In this document: positions 26,452 to 36,076 of the stretch, in pieces
Layout: the number at the start of each line of letters is the position of its first letter
Numbering within the stretch: the stretch's first letter is position 1
Assembly (NCBI RefSeq): GCF_003423665.1
Contig: NZ_BFBY01000002.1
Span: 1-64,000, forward strand
Origin: Lactobacillus rodentium
GTDB lineage: Bacteria; Bacillota; Bacilli; Lactobacillales; Lactobacillaceae
Reading direction: 5' to 3'
Length of the DNA stretch: 64,000 bases
Notes under the pieces: generated by a model
Told to the model about the DNA's origin: nothing
The model's input: the letters and a program-made list of their open reading frames with translations, nothing else
Database searches by the model: none
Translations under genes and position numbers: made by a program

Positions 26452-27411
26452 CTATTGGACTCTAATTCTTGGATCAACAATACTCATGACAATATCGGAA
26501 ATCAAATTACCGAGTAAAGTTAAAATACCGAAGATCATAATTAAAGCTGTTAAAGTAGTGTAATCACGTTGACCAATTGAATCTAAGAATAGTTTACCCA
26601 TTCCAGGATAACTAAAGACAGTTTCAATTATCATTGAACCAGAAAGCAATCCAGTAATAGTAGTTCCTAAAAAGGCAGCAATTGGCAACATTGAGTTTCG
26701 TAAAATATGTTTATTAAAGACAACTTTATCAGGTACACCTTTACTGCGAGCGGTTCTAACATAATCTTCAACCTTGTTATCAACAATTCCAGTTCGTAAA
26801 TATTGAACAGTTGCTGTAGTTGTGATTAAAGCACAGAGGATCGCCGGCAAGATGATGTGATATAACCTACTGCCTAAAATACCAAAGAATTCTGATGCAG
26901 TATCAGAAACTGATCCGGATACTGGGAACCAACCTAAAACAAAACCAAAAATATATAATCCCAAAATATAAAATACAAAGGCTGGAGTAGCCAAAGTTAT
27001 ATAGTTAAAGATTTGAATTGATTGGTCTTGCCACTGATCTTGGTGACGACCAGCAGTAATTCCTAAAGGAATTGCAATTGCATACGTAATAATTACAGTG
27101 ACTAATGACAACCAAAAAGTATTAACCGCACGATCCCAAATTAAGGATGCAACTGGTACTTTTTGAATGTAGGATTGGCCTAAATCACCATGGAATAAAT
27201 TACCAACCCATCGTCCATATTGCACCCAAACTGGATCGTTTAAACCATATTCTTGTTTTAAATGAGCGATTGTCTTAGGATCAGAGTTCGGATTAATCAT
27301 CCCTGTAAATGGATCCCCAGGCATCATTTTAGCTAAGAAGAAAACTAAAATACTCAAAATAATTAATTGAGGGATCATAATTAAAATACGACGTAAAACT
27401 GTCTTCCACAT
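26452..27411 (-). CDS. oppB: Oligopeptide ABC transporter permease OppB
   Basis: A 319-residue membrane protein with about six helices. The N-terminus MWKTVLRRILIMIPQLIIL and MMPGDPF are typical of OppB/DppB. The EAA loop is DYVRTARSKGVPDKVVFNKH followed by ILRNS. It forms half of the peptide channel. AGGAGG lies about 11 bases before the ATG, inside the end of oppF; the oppF stop is only 3 bases away, so the two are translationally coupled. Confidence 0.95.
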   Translation of the reverse strand: MWKTVLRRILIMIPQLIILSILVFFLAKMMPGDPFTGMINPNSDPKTIAHLKQEYGLNDPVWVQYGRWVGNLFHGDLGQSYIQKVPVASLIWDRAVNTFWLSLVTVIITYAIAIPLGITAGRHQDQWQDQSIQIFNYITLATPAFVFYILGLYIFGFVLGWFPVSGSVSDTASEFFGILGSRLYHIILPAILCALITTTATVQYLRTGIVDNKVEDYVRTARSKGVPDKVVFNKHILRNSMLPIAAFLGTTITGLLSGSMIIETVFSYPGMGKLFLDSIGQRDYTTLTALIMIFGILTLLGNLISDIVMSIVDPRIRVQ

Positions 27412-27414
27412 TTT

Positions 27415-28383
27415 CTATTCACCCTCCTTTAATTCTTCTTGAATCATATCTTCTGGTAAAGCGACATAATGGCGATCTGAAACCTTCTTCAAAGGCAGAA
27501 CCCGACCGTCTTTGTCATACCATTTGTCCTGATTATCCAAGAATTCTTTCTCTACTCTTTGACGTTCTTTTTTATGTTCTTCACGATGTTCAACGTCAAC
27601 TTTAGGTATTGCTGAAAGTAGTCGTTTGGTATAGATATGCATTGGATCATTGTAAATTTGATCTCGATCACCAATTTCAACAAAACGACCACGGTGCATA
27701 ATCGCAATATCTTCTGACATATGCTTAACTACACCTAAATCGTGAGAAATGAATAAGAAAGCGATGTTATATTGTTGCTGGATTTGCTTCATGAAGTTAA
27801 GCACTTGGGCTTGAACCGATAAATCCAGTGCTGAAGTTGGTTCATCAGCAACGATTAATTTTGGATTAGTTGCTACAGCACGTGCAACACCAATTCTTTG
27901 TCTTTGACCACCAGAGAATTCATGTGGGTACTTATAAATTGCATCACTTGGCATCCCAACGATATCAAGTAATTCTTGTACTCTTTTTCTTTCTTCATCA
28001 GTAGTTAAATTTTCAAAGTTTCTGATTGGTTCAGCAATAATATCTTCAATTCTTTTACGTGGATTGAGCGAAGACATCGAATCCTGAAAGATCATTTGGA
28101 CATCTTTGTTATAATTCAGCTTCTTACGATTTGCTGCTTTAGTAACATCCACACCTTTATATAGAATTTGTCCGCTAGTGACTTTTTCTACACCGACAAT
28201 TGCCTTACCAGTAGTTGATTTTCCAGAACCCGACTCACCAATTAAGCCGTATGTTTCTCCTTCTTTGATGGAAAGATTAATCCCATCCACGGCACGAACA
28301 TAATCAGTAATCCGATTCCAAAAACCAGAGCGAATAGGATAATGGACTTTTAAATCTTTAATTTGAATTATTTCTTCTGCCAT
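27415..28383 (-). CDS. oppF: Oligopeptide ABC transporter ATPase OppF
   Basis: A 322-residue ATPase. Walker A is GESGSGKSTTGKA, the Q-loop MIFQDSMSSLNPR, the signature SGGQRQRIGVARA, Walker B LIVADEPTSALD, and the switch histidine follows in FLFISHDLGVVKHM. It energises peptide import with OppD. The C-terminal 60 residues form the extra Opp/Dpp domain, here highly charged (about 260-280). Cysteines of a possible Fe-S or zinc site are not seen in this subunit. GGAG lies nine bases before the ATG; 14 bp separate it from oppD. Confidence 0.95.
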   Translation of the reverse strand: MAEEIIQIKDLKVHYPIRSGFWNRITDYVRAVDGINLSIKEGETYGLIGESGSGKSTTGKAIVGVEKVTSGQILYKGVDVTKAANRKKLNYNKDVQMIFQDSMSSLNPRKRIEDIIAEPIRNFENLTTDEERKRVQELLDIVGMPSDAIYKYPHEFSGGQRQRIGVARAVATNPKLIVADEPTSALDLSVQAQVLNFMKQIQQQYNIAFLFISHDLGVVKHMSEDIAIMHRGRFVEIGDRDQIYNDPMHIYTKRLLSAIPKVDVEHREEHKKERQRVEKEFLDNQDKWYDKDGRVLPLKKVSDRHYVALPEDMIQEELKEGE

Positions 28384-28397
28384 AAGCCACTCCTGCT

Positions 28398-29399
28398 TTA
28401 TTTCTCATCCTCAAAATGGAATCCTTGCCAACAAGTACATCTTACAAAATGATTTGGTTCTACTTCATGAATCCTTGGATTATCTTCATGAGCTGAAGCT
28501 GGAATCCAAGGAATTCTTGCTGCAAAACGATCACCAGAGCGAGGCATATTCTTTAATGAAGGAACAGTCCCTTGAATTACGTGTAATTCTTCATCATTAC
28601 TATCAGTTTGTGGCATTGAATGTAATAATGATCTGGTATATGGATGCAATGGATTAGAGAAGATAGTTTTCACATCTGCCTTTTCTACAATTTGTCCTGC
28701 ATACATTACTGCTACTTGGTCTGCAGTTTCTGCAACTACTCCTAAATCGTGAGTAATTAAAATGATTCCTGAGTGCGTCTCTTTTTGAATTTCCTTTAGT
28801 AAATCCAAAATTTGAGCCTGAATAGTAACATCCAAAGCAGTAGTAGGTTCATCAGCAATAATAATTTCAGGTTTGCAAGCAATCGCAATTGCGATCACAA
28901 CACGTTGACGTAATCCACCAGATAATTCATGTGGGTACATACTATACATTTCTTCTGGACGAGGCATACCGACTTGATTAAAAAGTTCAATTACCCGATC
29001 ATGTCGTTGCTTTTCATCCATATCAGTATGATAATACAAAGTTTCAGCAACTTGATCACCAACCCGCATTAAAGGATTAAGAGAAGCTAGAGGATCTTGA
29101 AAAATCATGCCAATACGTTTACCACGGATTTGATTAAAGAGCTTATCATTTAAGCCGACTAAATTTAATTCATTATATAAAATATCTCCAGTTACTCTAG
29201 TATTTTTCTGGTCATATAAACCAATGATACTTGAGGCAATCGTACTTTTACCAGAGCCTGACTCACCAACAATGGCCAAAATTTCATCTCGTTTTAGTCT
29301 CAAATTAATATCATCAGCTGCATCATAGAACTTTCCTTGCAAACGATAGGCAGTATGCAAATGTTCGATGTCTAATAATACATCAGTTTGTTTGTCCAA
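28398..29399 (-). CDS. oppD: Oligopeptide ABC transporter ATPase OppD
   Basis: A 333-residue ATPase, first gene of oppDFBCA. Walker A is GESGSGKSTIASSI, the signature SGGLRQRVVIAIAIA, and Walker B IIIADEPTTALD; the C-terminal Opp domain ends with HFVRCTCWQGFHFEDEK, containing two cysteines. The start is TTG at 29399: GAGGAG is eight bases before it and the nearby ATG runs into a stop. The signature reads SGGLRQR rather than SGGQRQR, as is common in OppD. A promoter must lie in 29400-29480 but no clear pair was seen. Confidence 0.95.
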   Translation of the reverse strand: MDKQTDVLLDIEHLHTAYRLQGKFYDAADDINLRLKRDEILAIVGESGSGKSTIASSIIGLYDQKNTRVTGDILYNELNLVGLNDKLFNQIRGKRIGMIFQDPLASLNPLMRVGDQVAETLYYHTDMDEKQRHDRVIELFNQVGMPRPEEMYSMYPHELSGGLRQRVVIAIAIACKPEIIIADEPTTALDVTIQAQILDLLKEIQKETHSGIILITHDLGVVAETADQVAVMYAGQIVEKADVKTIFSNPLHPYTRSLLHSMPQTDSNDEELHVIQGTVPSLKNMPRSGDRFAARIPWIPASAHEDNPRIHEVEPNHFVRCTCWQGFHFEDEK

Positions 29400-29484
29400 A
29401 GTTCATTCTCCTCTCAACCCTTTTTGAATATAAAATTAAAAGTCAATTAGATTCTTAATTAATGCTCTCATTATATATAAAAAA

Positions 29485-29532
29485 AACCACCAATTCAATG
29501 ATTTCACAAACATTTTTCATTAATTGGTAGTT
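29485..29532 (-). terminator. Terminator of the acpP transcript
   Basis: Arms 29485-29495 and 29522-29532 pair over 11 bases with one G-U; the large loop can pair further inside. On the minus strand T8 follows. It isolates acpP from the opp operon. Confidence 0.75.
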
Positions 29533-29566
29533 TTTTCTTAATCTATTTCTTACTTTTAAAATCAAA

Positions 29567-29809
29567 TTAACTTTGATGTGACTTAATATAAGCAACTGCT
29601 TCTCCCACAGTAGCTAATTTTTCGGCATCTTCATCAGGAATTTCTTCTCCAAAAGTATCTTCTAAATCCATGACGAATTCTACAAAATCAATTGAATCGG
29701 CATCCAAATCATTTTGGAAATTCAAATCATTAGTAATTTTATCACGATCAAATTCAAAACGATCAGCAATCATATCAGCAATCTTATTAAAAATTTCTTC
29801 TTCAGTCAT
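29567..29809 (-). CDS. acpP: Acyl carrier protein
   Basis: An 80-residue acidic carrier for fatty acyl chains. The phosphopantetheine serine is in DADSIDFVEF, where I replaces the usual L. The start is the ATG at 29809 (MTEEEIFNKIAD), with AAGGAG seven bases before; the longer frame would add a basic stretch that overlaps the plsX end. It follows plsX by 13 bp. Genes fabD and fabG, which often stand between plsX and acpP, are absent here. Confidence 0.95.
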   Translation of the reverse strand: MTEEEIFNKIADMIADRFEFDRDKITNDLNFQNDLDADSIDFVEFVMDLEDTFGEEIPDEDAEKLATVGEAVAYIKSHQS

Positions 29810-29822
29810 TGTTTTTCTCCTT

Positions 29823-30830
29823 TTACTTCTTATTATCTTTAAATAATTCAGTATATTTAGCAACTAAATTTTGATCAAGCATTTTATCCACTTGCTTAAA
29901 GGCGTAATAAATAGTAGTTGCATCTGACCGGCCATGGGGCTTAACTACAATACCATTAACTCCTAATAAAACCGCACCACCATAACGTTTAGTATCAAAA
30001 CGTTTGGCTAAATTTCTAAGAGCTGGTTTAGCAAGGCCCGCACCAATTTTAGGTATTACTCCACTATTTAATAATGAATCTTTTAACATATGTAAGATAA
30101 CTGTGGCAGTTCCTTCAATCGCTTTGAGAACAGCATTACCGGTAAAACCATCAGTTACAACGACATCGGCTTTACCCTCCATCAATTCATTACCTTCAAT
30201 ATTTCCAGTAAAATTCAAATCTGTCTCTGATAAAAGTTTATATGCTTCTTGGTGCATTGGATCCCCTTTATCATCTTCAGCACCATTATTTAACAGAGCT
30301 ACTTTGGGATTTTTAATATTACGAATTTTTTCAGCATAATAGTTTGCCATTTGAGCCCATTGCACTAAATAACTTGCTTTACTTTGTGCATTAGCTCCAA
30401 CATCAATAATATTAAAGCCTTGTTCGCCCTTTTGACTCGGCATCGTGGGCATTAAAGCTGGACGATCTACGCCCTTAATGCGACCAATGATAAAGATTCC
30501 ACTAGAAAGTAAAGCTCCTGTATTACCTAAAGACACTAAGGCATCAGCCTTCTTATCTTTGACATAATTAGCTGCTACTACCATGGAAGAATCTTTTTTG
30601 CGACGAATTGCTTTTACGGGCTCATCACTATCAGCGATTACTTCAGTTGTATTAACAAATTCTACTTGCTTAAAGTCATCGTCTTTTGGAAAAGCACCCT
30701 TAACCTTTTGTTCATCGCCAAATAAGATAAAAGTTACATTAGGTAATTCTTTACGGGTTTTAATAACTGCATCTACAATAGCTTGCGGTGCATGCTCTCC
30801 GCCCATTGCATCTACGGCAATTCTTTTCAT
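29823..30830 (-). CDS. plsX: Phosphate acyltransferase PlsX
   Basis: A 335-residue enzyme that converts acyl-ACP to acyl-phosphate, the acyl donor for PlsY in phospholipid synthesis. It starts MKRIAVDAMGGEHAPQA, the signature of the family, and contains GALLSSGIFIIGRIKGV and ALLNNGAEDDKG. The start is the ATG at 30830, with AGGAGA about nine bases before. It lies between recG (36 bp) and acpP (13 bp), as in Bacillus but without fapR. Peripheral membrane protein. Confidence 0.96.
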   Translation of the reverse strand: MKRIAVDAMGGEHAPQAIVDAVIKTRKELPNVTFILFGDEQKVKGAFPKDDDFKQVEFVNTTEVIADSDEPVKAIRRKKDSSMVVAANYVKDKKADALVSLGNTGALLSSGIFIIGRIKGVDRPALMPTMPSQKGEQGFNIIDVGANAQSKASYLVQWAQMANYYAEKIRNIKNPKVALLNNGAEDDKGDPMHQEAYKLLSETDLNFTGNIEGNELMEGKADVVVTDGFTGNAVLKAIEGTATVILHMLKDSLLNSGVIPKIGAGLAKPALRNLAKRFDTKRYGGAVLLGVNGIVVKPHGRSDATTIYYAFKQVDKMLDQNLVAKYTELFKDNKK

Positions 30831-30865
30831 CACTATATCTCCTATAAACAAATTACTTAAAATAA

Positions 30866-32917
30866 TTAATCACTATTTTGTAAGTCTTTGCTATATTTTA
30901 ACACTTTATTTAAAAAGTCATATTCATAATTTTCTAAATTTGGATCTTTTTTAATTAAATTCCTTGCTTCTTTTTGAGCTGTTTGGAGAGCATTAAAATC
31001 TTGTACCACATCTCCAACTCTAAACTGCGGCAAGCCAGATTGTGCCTTACCAAAAATATCACCTTCACCACGAAGTTTGAGATCTTCTTCTGCAAGTTTA
31101 AACCCATCAGAAATATTAGCAATAATTTCCATGCGCTTTTTTCCCACTTCTGTTTTGGGATCACTAACAAAGATACAATAACTTTGGGTTTGGCCACGTC
31201 CAATTCTACCGCGTAACTGATGCAATTGACTTAGGCCAAACCGATCAGCATTAAAAATAATCATCATATTAGCATTAGGAACATCCACTCCTACTTCAAT
31301 AACGCTGGTTGTCACCAAAATATCAATTTTTTTGTCTGCAAAAGCATCCATAATTTGATTTTTTTCTTCACCAGACATCCGACCATGAAGTAAAACAACA
31401 TTTTGCTCTTTAAAGTATTGAGCAAGTTTTGCTTGAAGTTCTTCCGCATTTTTTAAATCAGTCGTTTCGGATTCACTAATTAAAGGAGTAACTACATAAA
31501 TCTGAAATCCTTGATCTAATTGACGTTGCATTTGGGTTAATACTTCACGCAGTTTATTAGAAGTTATCCACGATGAAATTATTGGTTTTCTTCCCTTAGG
31601 TAATTGATGAATTGAAGAAACGTTCATATTACCGTAAACTGTCAAAGCCAAAGTTCGTGGAATCGGCGTAGCTGTCATCGCAAGAATATCAGGCTGATTC
31701 CCTTTTTGAATTAACTTATTGCGCTGATTAACTCCAAAACGGTGTTGTTCATCAATAATTACTAATCCTAAGTTTTTAAATTCAACTGGATCTTGGATTA
31801 AAGCATGGGTACCAATAACCACATTAATTGTCCCATCTGCTAATTCACGATAGATTTCTTTTTTCTCTAGTTCTTTAGTATCACCAGTTAATAAAGCAAC
31901 CCTTACTCCCAACTGACTTAGCATCTCATTAATTTTATCAAAGTGCTGTTGTGCTAAAATTTCGGTCGGTACCATTAAGGTAGCCTGATAACCAGCAGTT
32001 ACCACAGCATAAATAGCAAAAACAGCAACAATTGTTTTTCCAGCTCCTACATCCCCCTGGAGTAAGCGCCGCATTTGACGTGATGAGTGAAGATCAGCAA
32101 AAATTTCATTTACTACCTTTTTTTGATCATCAGATAATTCAAAAGGTAATAAGTTAATTAATCTTTTTATTTCTTTGAGATCATACTTCTTTGCTTCACC
32201 TGGAGCTTCATCATCTTGCTGATTGAGCATTTGCGCTAACTGAACTTGAAATAGGAAAAATTCTCGAAAAATTGCACTTCGTTTAGCTTTTCTTGCCATC
32301 ATACTATTTTTGGGATGATGTAAATCTTGAACAATCGCTTGATCTGTCTCTAATTTATATTTAGTGCGCACTTCTGGAGGAACAATATTTCCTAATAAAG
32401 GCAAATAATCTGTTATTGCCAAATCTATTAATTCTTGCAGCTTTTTTTGCTTAATATGCCGATTAAGGGGATAAATTGGCTCCATCGCCGCTCCCTCTTT
32501 TTTTTCAGCTACGAATTTAAAGGCACTGAGAGATTGACGATTTACATTATATTTGCCATATATGGCTACTTCTTTACCAAGTTCAATCTTATCTTTTAAC
32601 CAAGGCCGATTAAAAAAATTGACCATGACAACATCATGGTCAATTTTGATTTTAAAGCTAAGACGACTTTTTTTGTAGCCAAATCTACTAACATAAGGCT
32701 CAGTAACAACTATTCCCTTTAAAAGAGTCTTTTGTCCATCCATTAATTGATCAAGGGGCAAGGTTTCCAAATCGTTATAACGAAAAGGAAAATACATTAG
32801 TAAATCGTAAATACTTTTAATTCCTAACGAAGCCAATCCTTGGGCAGTCTTGTCTCCAACTCCCTTTAAAACTGTTACTGGTGCAAACAAGTCTTTTTCT
32901 TGAGCTATAGTATTCAT
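30866..32917 (-). CDS. recG: ATP-dependent DNA helicase RecG
   Basis: A 683-residue branch-migration helicase that remodels stalled forks and Holliday junctions. The N-terminal wedge (about 50-150) is followed by the helicase core: GDVGAGKT (motif I), TEILAQQH (Ia), IIDEQHRFG (II, DEQH form), MTATPIPRTLAL (III) and QLRGRIGRG (VI). The start ATG is one base after the fakA stop and has only a weak GTGGA before it, which suggests coupling to fakA. Length is normal. Confidence 0.97.
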   Translation of the reverse strand: MNTIAQEKDLFAPVTVLKGVGDKTAQGLASLGIKSIYDLLMYFPFRYNDLETLPLDQLMDGQKTLLKGIVVTEPYVSRFGYKKSRLSFKIKIDHDVVMVNFFNRPWLKDKIELGKEVAIYGKYNVNRQSLSAFKFVAEKKEGAAMEPIYPLNRHIKQKKLQELIDLAITDYLPLLGNIVPPEVRTKYKLETDQAIVQDLHHPKNSMMARKAKRSAIFREFFLFQVQLAQMLNQQDDEAPGEAKKYDLKEIKRLINLLPFELSDDQKKVVNEIFADLHSSRQMRRLLQGDVGAGKTIVAVFAIYAVVTAGYQATLMVPTEILAQQHFDKINEMLSQLGVRVALLTGDTKELEKKEIYRELADGTINVVIGTHALIQDPVEFKNLGLVIIDEQHRFGVNQRNKLIQKGNQPDILAMTATPIPRTLALTVYGNMNVSSIHQLPKGRKPIISSWITSNKLREVLTQMQRQLDQGFQIYVVTPLISESETTDLKNAEELQAKLAQYFKEQNVVLLHGRMSGEEKNQIMDAFADKKIDILVTTSVIEVGVDVPNANMMIIFNADRFGLSQLHQLRGRIGRGQTQSYCIFVSDPKTEVGKKRMEIIANISDGFKLAEEDLKLRGEGDIFGKAQSGLPQFRVGDVVQDFNALQTAQKEARNLIKKDPNLENYEYDFLNKVLKYSKDLQNSD

Positions 32918-32918
32918 T

Positions 32919-34586
32919 TTATTCCACAGAAACTAAGAAGTAATAAACTGGTTGACCACCATCATGTACTTCAAATTCTAAATCATCATCGTCACTAACT
33001 GCTTTGATTTTTTCAATAACTGCTTCAGCATCTTTCTTAGTAGCGTCACTACCATACATCACAGTAATGATTTCACTATCTTCATCAAGCATTTTTTGAA
33101 TCATTTCAACAGTAGTGTTAATTAGGTCAGGATTATCAACTGCAATCTTGCCATCAATAATACCTAAGAAGTCATCTTTATGTACTTGAATATCATCAAT
33201 TTCAGTATCACGAATTGCCTTTGTTACTTCACCTGATTTTACTGTATCCAGATCTTCAGACATTGCTTCAACATTCTCATCAACATCAGCATCTGGATCA
33301 AAGGAAAGCATAGCAGTTAAACCTTGGGAAATGGTCTTAGTTGGAACAATTCCTACTGGAATATCAGCAAGCTCGGCTGCTTGTTTTGCAGCCATCACAA
33401 TATTACCGTTATTAGGTAAAATAATCGCTTTCTTTGCCCCAGACTTCTTAATTGCATCAAGAATATCTTGAGTTGAAGGATTCATTGTTTGACCACCCGA
33501 AATAATGCGGTTAACACCTTCACTCTTAAATAATTCACGAATACCATGACCAGAAGCAACCGCAATTACGGCAAAATCAACAGCTTCTTCTTGTTCATCA
33601 TGATTTTCAACAATAGTTTCATGTTGAATTCGCATATTATCAATCTTTATCTTGCCTAATTTTCCAAATTGTTTACCGTAAGTAAATACTTCAGCTGGAT
33701 GTTCAGTATGAACATGGACTTTAGCCACTTCGCCGTCAGAAACAGCTAATAAAGAATCTCCTAATTCAGATAAGTGCTTTCTAAATTCATCTAGATCAAA
33801 TTTCTTTTTATCTGGTACATCAGCAGCCAAGTCAACCATAATTTCAGTACAGTAACCATTCTTGATATCACTAGTAGCTAACTGTACTTGTGCAGATTCT
33901 GCTTGATGATGAGCGGCATTAATTAGCTCGTCCATTTCAGTATCATCTAATTGATACTCATTATCCTTTTCACCAAGTAAGCCTTCTAAGAATCCTTGAT
34001 AAATAAAGACTAAACCTTGACCACCAGAGTCTACTACTCCTACTTGTTTTAAAACTGGTAACAAATCAGGAGTTGTCTTTAAAGCTTTACGTGCTCCGTC
34101 AACTACTGCACGCATTACTTCACTGACATCATCAGTTTCAGCAGCCTTATTTTTACCTGATTCAGCAGCCACTCGAGCCACGGTTAAGATAGTTCCTTCA
34201 ACTGGCTTCATTACAGCCTTGTAAGCTGAAGCAACACCATTAGAAAATGCAGTTGCTAGATCTGTGGCAGTCAAAGTATCTAAATCTTCAGTAGCCTTAT
34301 AAAAGCCACGGAAAAGTTGAGAAGTAATTACTCCAGAGTTACCTCTTGCACCCATCAACATTCCCTTTGACAATGCTTCAGTTAAATCACCAATGCGATC
34401 ACTATCACATTCATTTACTGCTTTTGCACCACTAGTAACGGTTAAGTTCATGTTTGTTCCAGTATCACCATCAGGAACTGGAAATACATTTAATTTATCA
34501 ACAAATTCAGCATTCTTGCTTAAACGATGAGATGCTGAACGGACCATATCTTTAAATTGTTGACCTGTAATTTCGGTTAATACCAC
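32919..34586 (-). CDS. fakA: Fatty acid kinase FakA (DAK2 domain)
   Basis: A 556-residue cytosolic kinase that phosphorylates fatty acids presented by FakB. The N-terminal DAK2 (DhaL-like) domain has FPVPDGDTGTNMNLT, which binds ATP through metal, and GARGNSGVITSQLFRGF; the C-terminal part (about 300-556) is the FakA/YloV domain. FakB is not in the window. The start is taken as GTG at 34586, because GGAGGAA sits seven bases before it; the frame's earlier TTG overlaps that site. It lies 22 bp after asp23 and abuts recG. With PlsX it feeds acyl-phosphate to lipid synthesis. Confidence 0.93.
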   Translation of the reverse strand: MVLTEITGQQFKDMVRSASHRLSKNAEFVDKLNVFPVPDGDTGTNMNLTVTSGAKAVNECDSDRIGDLTEALSKGMLMGARGNSGVITSQLFRGFYKATEDLDTLTATDLATAFSNGVASAYKAVMKPVEGTILTVARVAAESGKNKAAETDDVSEVMRAVVDGARKALKTTPDLLPVLKQVGVVDSGGQGLVFIYQGFLEGLLGEKDNEYQLDDTEMDELINAAHHQAESAQVQLATSDIKNGYCTEIMVDLAADVPDKKKFDLDEFRKHLSELGDSLLAVSDGEVAKVHVHTEHPAEVFTYGKQFGKLGKIKIDNMRIQHETIVENHDEQEEAVDFAVIAVASGHGIRELFKSEGVNRIISGGQTMNPSTQDILDAIKKSGAKKAIILPNNGNIVMAAKQAAELADIPVGIVPTKTISQGLTAMLSFDPDADVDENVEAMSEDLDTVKSGEVTKAIRDTEIDDIQVHKDDFLGIIDGKIAVDNPDLINTTVEMIQKMLDEDSEIITVMYGSDATKKDAEAVIEKIKAVSDDDDLEFEVHDGGQPVYYFLVSVE

Positions 34587-34608
34587 TATGTCTTCCTCCA
34601 AATAAGCA

Positions 34609-34971
34609 CTATTCGTCTAAAACTTTAACGCCTTGTACGATTACGTTAACTGATTTCGCTTTAATGCCTAAAAGATGTTCGAGATTATATTTTACACTAT
34701 CTTGTACATTGCGGCTAACCTCGGAAATTTTAAGACCGTAACCAACAATAATATAAACATCGACAATAATTTGATTATCTTTTGATTTAATTACTACACC
34801 ACGACGGTAGTTTTCCTTATTCAAAATAGTAAAAGCACCATCACGGATAGTATTTTTAGATGCCATTCCTACTACACCATAATTAGATGTAGCGGCACCT
34901 CCAACTACAGTAGCAATCACATTATTAGAAATATCAATTAATCCATATTTAGCTTTAATTTTTACTGCCAT
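34609..34971 (-). CDS. Asp23/Gls24-family envelope stress protein (YloU-like)
   Basis: A 120-residue single-domain Asp23 protein beginning MAVKIKAKYGLIDISNNVI, with VVGMASKNTIRDG and YIIVGYGLKISEVSRNVQ. The family is tied to the Gram-positive envelope and alkaline stress, but its biochemical role is unclear. It stands where Bacillus has yloU, next to fakA and divergent from rpmB. The start at 34971 has GGAGG before it. A second, longer Asp23 gene is at 52701-53132. Confidence 0.9.
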   Translation of the reverse strand: MAVKIKAKYGLIDISNNVIATVVGGAATSNYGVVGMASKNTIRDGAFTILNKENYRRGVVIKSKDNQIIVDVYIIVGYGLKISEVSRNVQDSVKYNLEHLLGIKAKSVNVIVQGVKVLDE

Positions 34972-35157
34972 AATTTCCTCCATTTCTGAAGAATACTTTT
35001 CTATATTTATTTTAACATAGCATAATTAACATCAAAGTACCAACTTTAACAATTAAAGAAAAAGCAGATATATCTTAATAAGATATTGAAATCAATTTAA
35101 GGGTATGATAACCTAATAAGGTACTAACAACCGATATAAAAGGAGGGTTTAGCACAA

Positions 35158-35343
35158 ATGGCAAAAGACTTTATTACTGGCCGCAAGACCACTTTCGGTA
35201 ACAAGCGTTCAAAGGCTTTGAACTCTACTAGACGTTCATGGAAGCCAAACCTTCAAAAAGTTCGCATTCTTGTCAATGGCAAGCCAAAGCGTGTTTGGGT
35301 TTCTGCAAAAGCATTGAAATCAGGTAAGGTTACCCGAGTTTAA
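35158..35343 (+). CDS. rpmB: 50S ribosomal protein L28
   Basis: A 61-residue basic protein of the large subunit, starting [18 protein letters not shown] and ending [10 protein letters not shown]. No zinc-binding cysteines are present, so this is the cysteine-free form. GGAGGG lies ten bases before the ATG. It has its own transcription unit, divergent from asp23-fakA-recG and convergent with thiN, as in Bacillus. Confidence 0.97.
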   Translation: MAKDFITGRKTTFGNKRSKALNSTRRSWKPNLQKVRILVNGKPKRVWVSAKALKSGKVTRV

Positions 35344-35354
35344 TTAAAGATTAT

Positions 35355-35385
35355 AAAAAAAGCAGGTTAATAACCTGCTTTTTTT
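35355..35385. terminator. Bidirectional terminator between rpmB and thiN
   Basis: Stem AGCAGGTT/AACCTGCT with a 3-base loop, flanked by A6 and T7. It overlaps the thiN stop. Confidence 0.88.
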
Positions 35386-36076
35386 ATTTGGCTATATTGC
35401 TAAAACGATCCTTATCACATGAATAGATTGCAATTACTTCTCCTTTATCAAAGGAAACTTCTATTTTATTTTGACCAATAAATTCATTTGAAGAAAACAT
35501 GTGTGGCACAGTAGTATTAAATGATTTTAAAGGATATTTAGCACCAATGATATTGAGATTCTTAACTGGAGTTAAATTAGCCAGGCCTAAATAAGAATAC
35601 GAAAGAATTGGAAACAGACTATTCATTCTCGGTTTTAGAAAAAGAATTAAATTTTGTTGATCAATAATTCTAATGCGGTCGTTATACTTAGCTAAAGGTG
35701 GATTTAAAAAAGTAAAAATATTTACAAAAAAATGATCTAGCCTTCCACCAGTAGCACCATAAAGATCCACTTGTTCAATCTGATAATCTTCAAATAAAGT
35801 TAACAATAACAATTCTGAATCTGTTTCATCTTTTGCTGGTGGCGCATAACGAATATCAGCAACACTTTTTTCGATTTGCCCTAATTCAAAATCACGAAGT
35901 GAATCAAAATCTCCCATTGCTAAATCTGGAATAATTCCTAATTCTAACAAAAACAGACTTCCACGATCGCTACTAGCAATCATAATGCCAGAGTTCTTGG
36001 CTTTGACTAACTTTTCTTTTAAATTAGGTGGCCAATTCTCAGTTGGCCCTCCTAAAACTGCAATTGCTTTTTTCAT
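35384..36076 (-). CDS. thiN: Thiamine pyrophosphokinase
   Basis: A 230-residue enzyme that makes thiamine diphosphate from thiamine and ATP. It has the family motifs SSDRGSLFLLE, MGDFDSL, KDETDSELLL and YGATGGRLDHF. Its start overlaps the rpe stop by four bases (ATGA), so it is coupled to rpe; this is the Bacillus order cpgA-rpe-thiN. Thiamine diphosphate serves pyruvate- and sugar-cleaving enzymes. Confidence 0.93.
   Translation of the reverse strand: MKKAIAVLGGPTENWPPNLKEKLVKAKNSGIMIASSDRGSLFLLELGIIPDLAMGDFDSLRDFELGQIEKSVADIRYAPPAKDETDSELLLLTLFEDYQIEQVDLYGATGGRLDHFFVNIFTFLNPPLAKYNDRIRIIDQQNLILFLKPRMNSLFPILSYSYLGLANLTPVKNLNIIGAKYPLKSFNTTVPHMFSSNEFIGQNKIEVSFDKGEVIAIYSCDKDRFSNIAK

Noticed and set aside
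29810-29863. 18-codon extension of acpP
   Set aside because: It overlaps the plsX end, and AAGGAG stands directly before the internal ATG at 29809.
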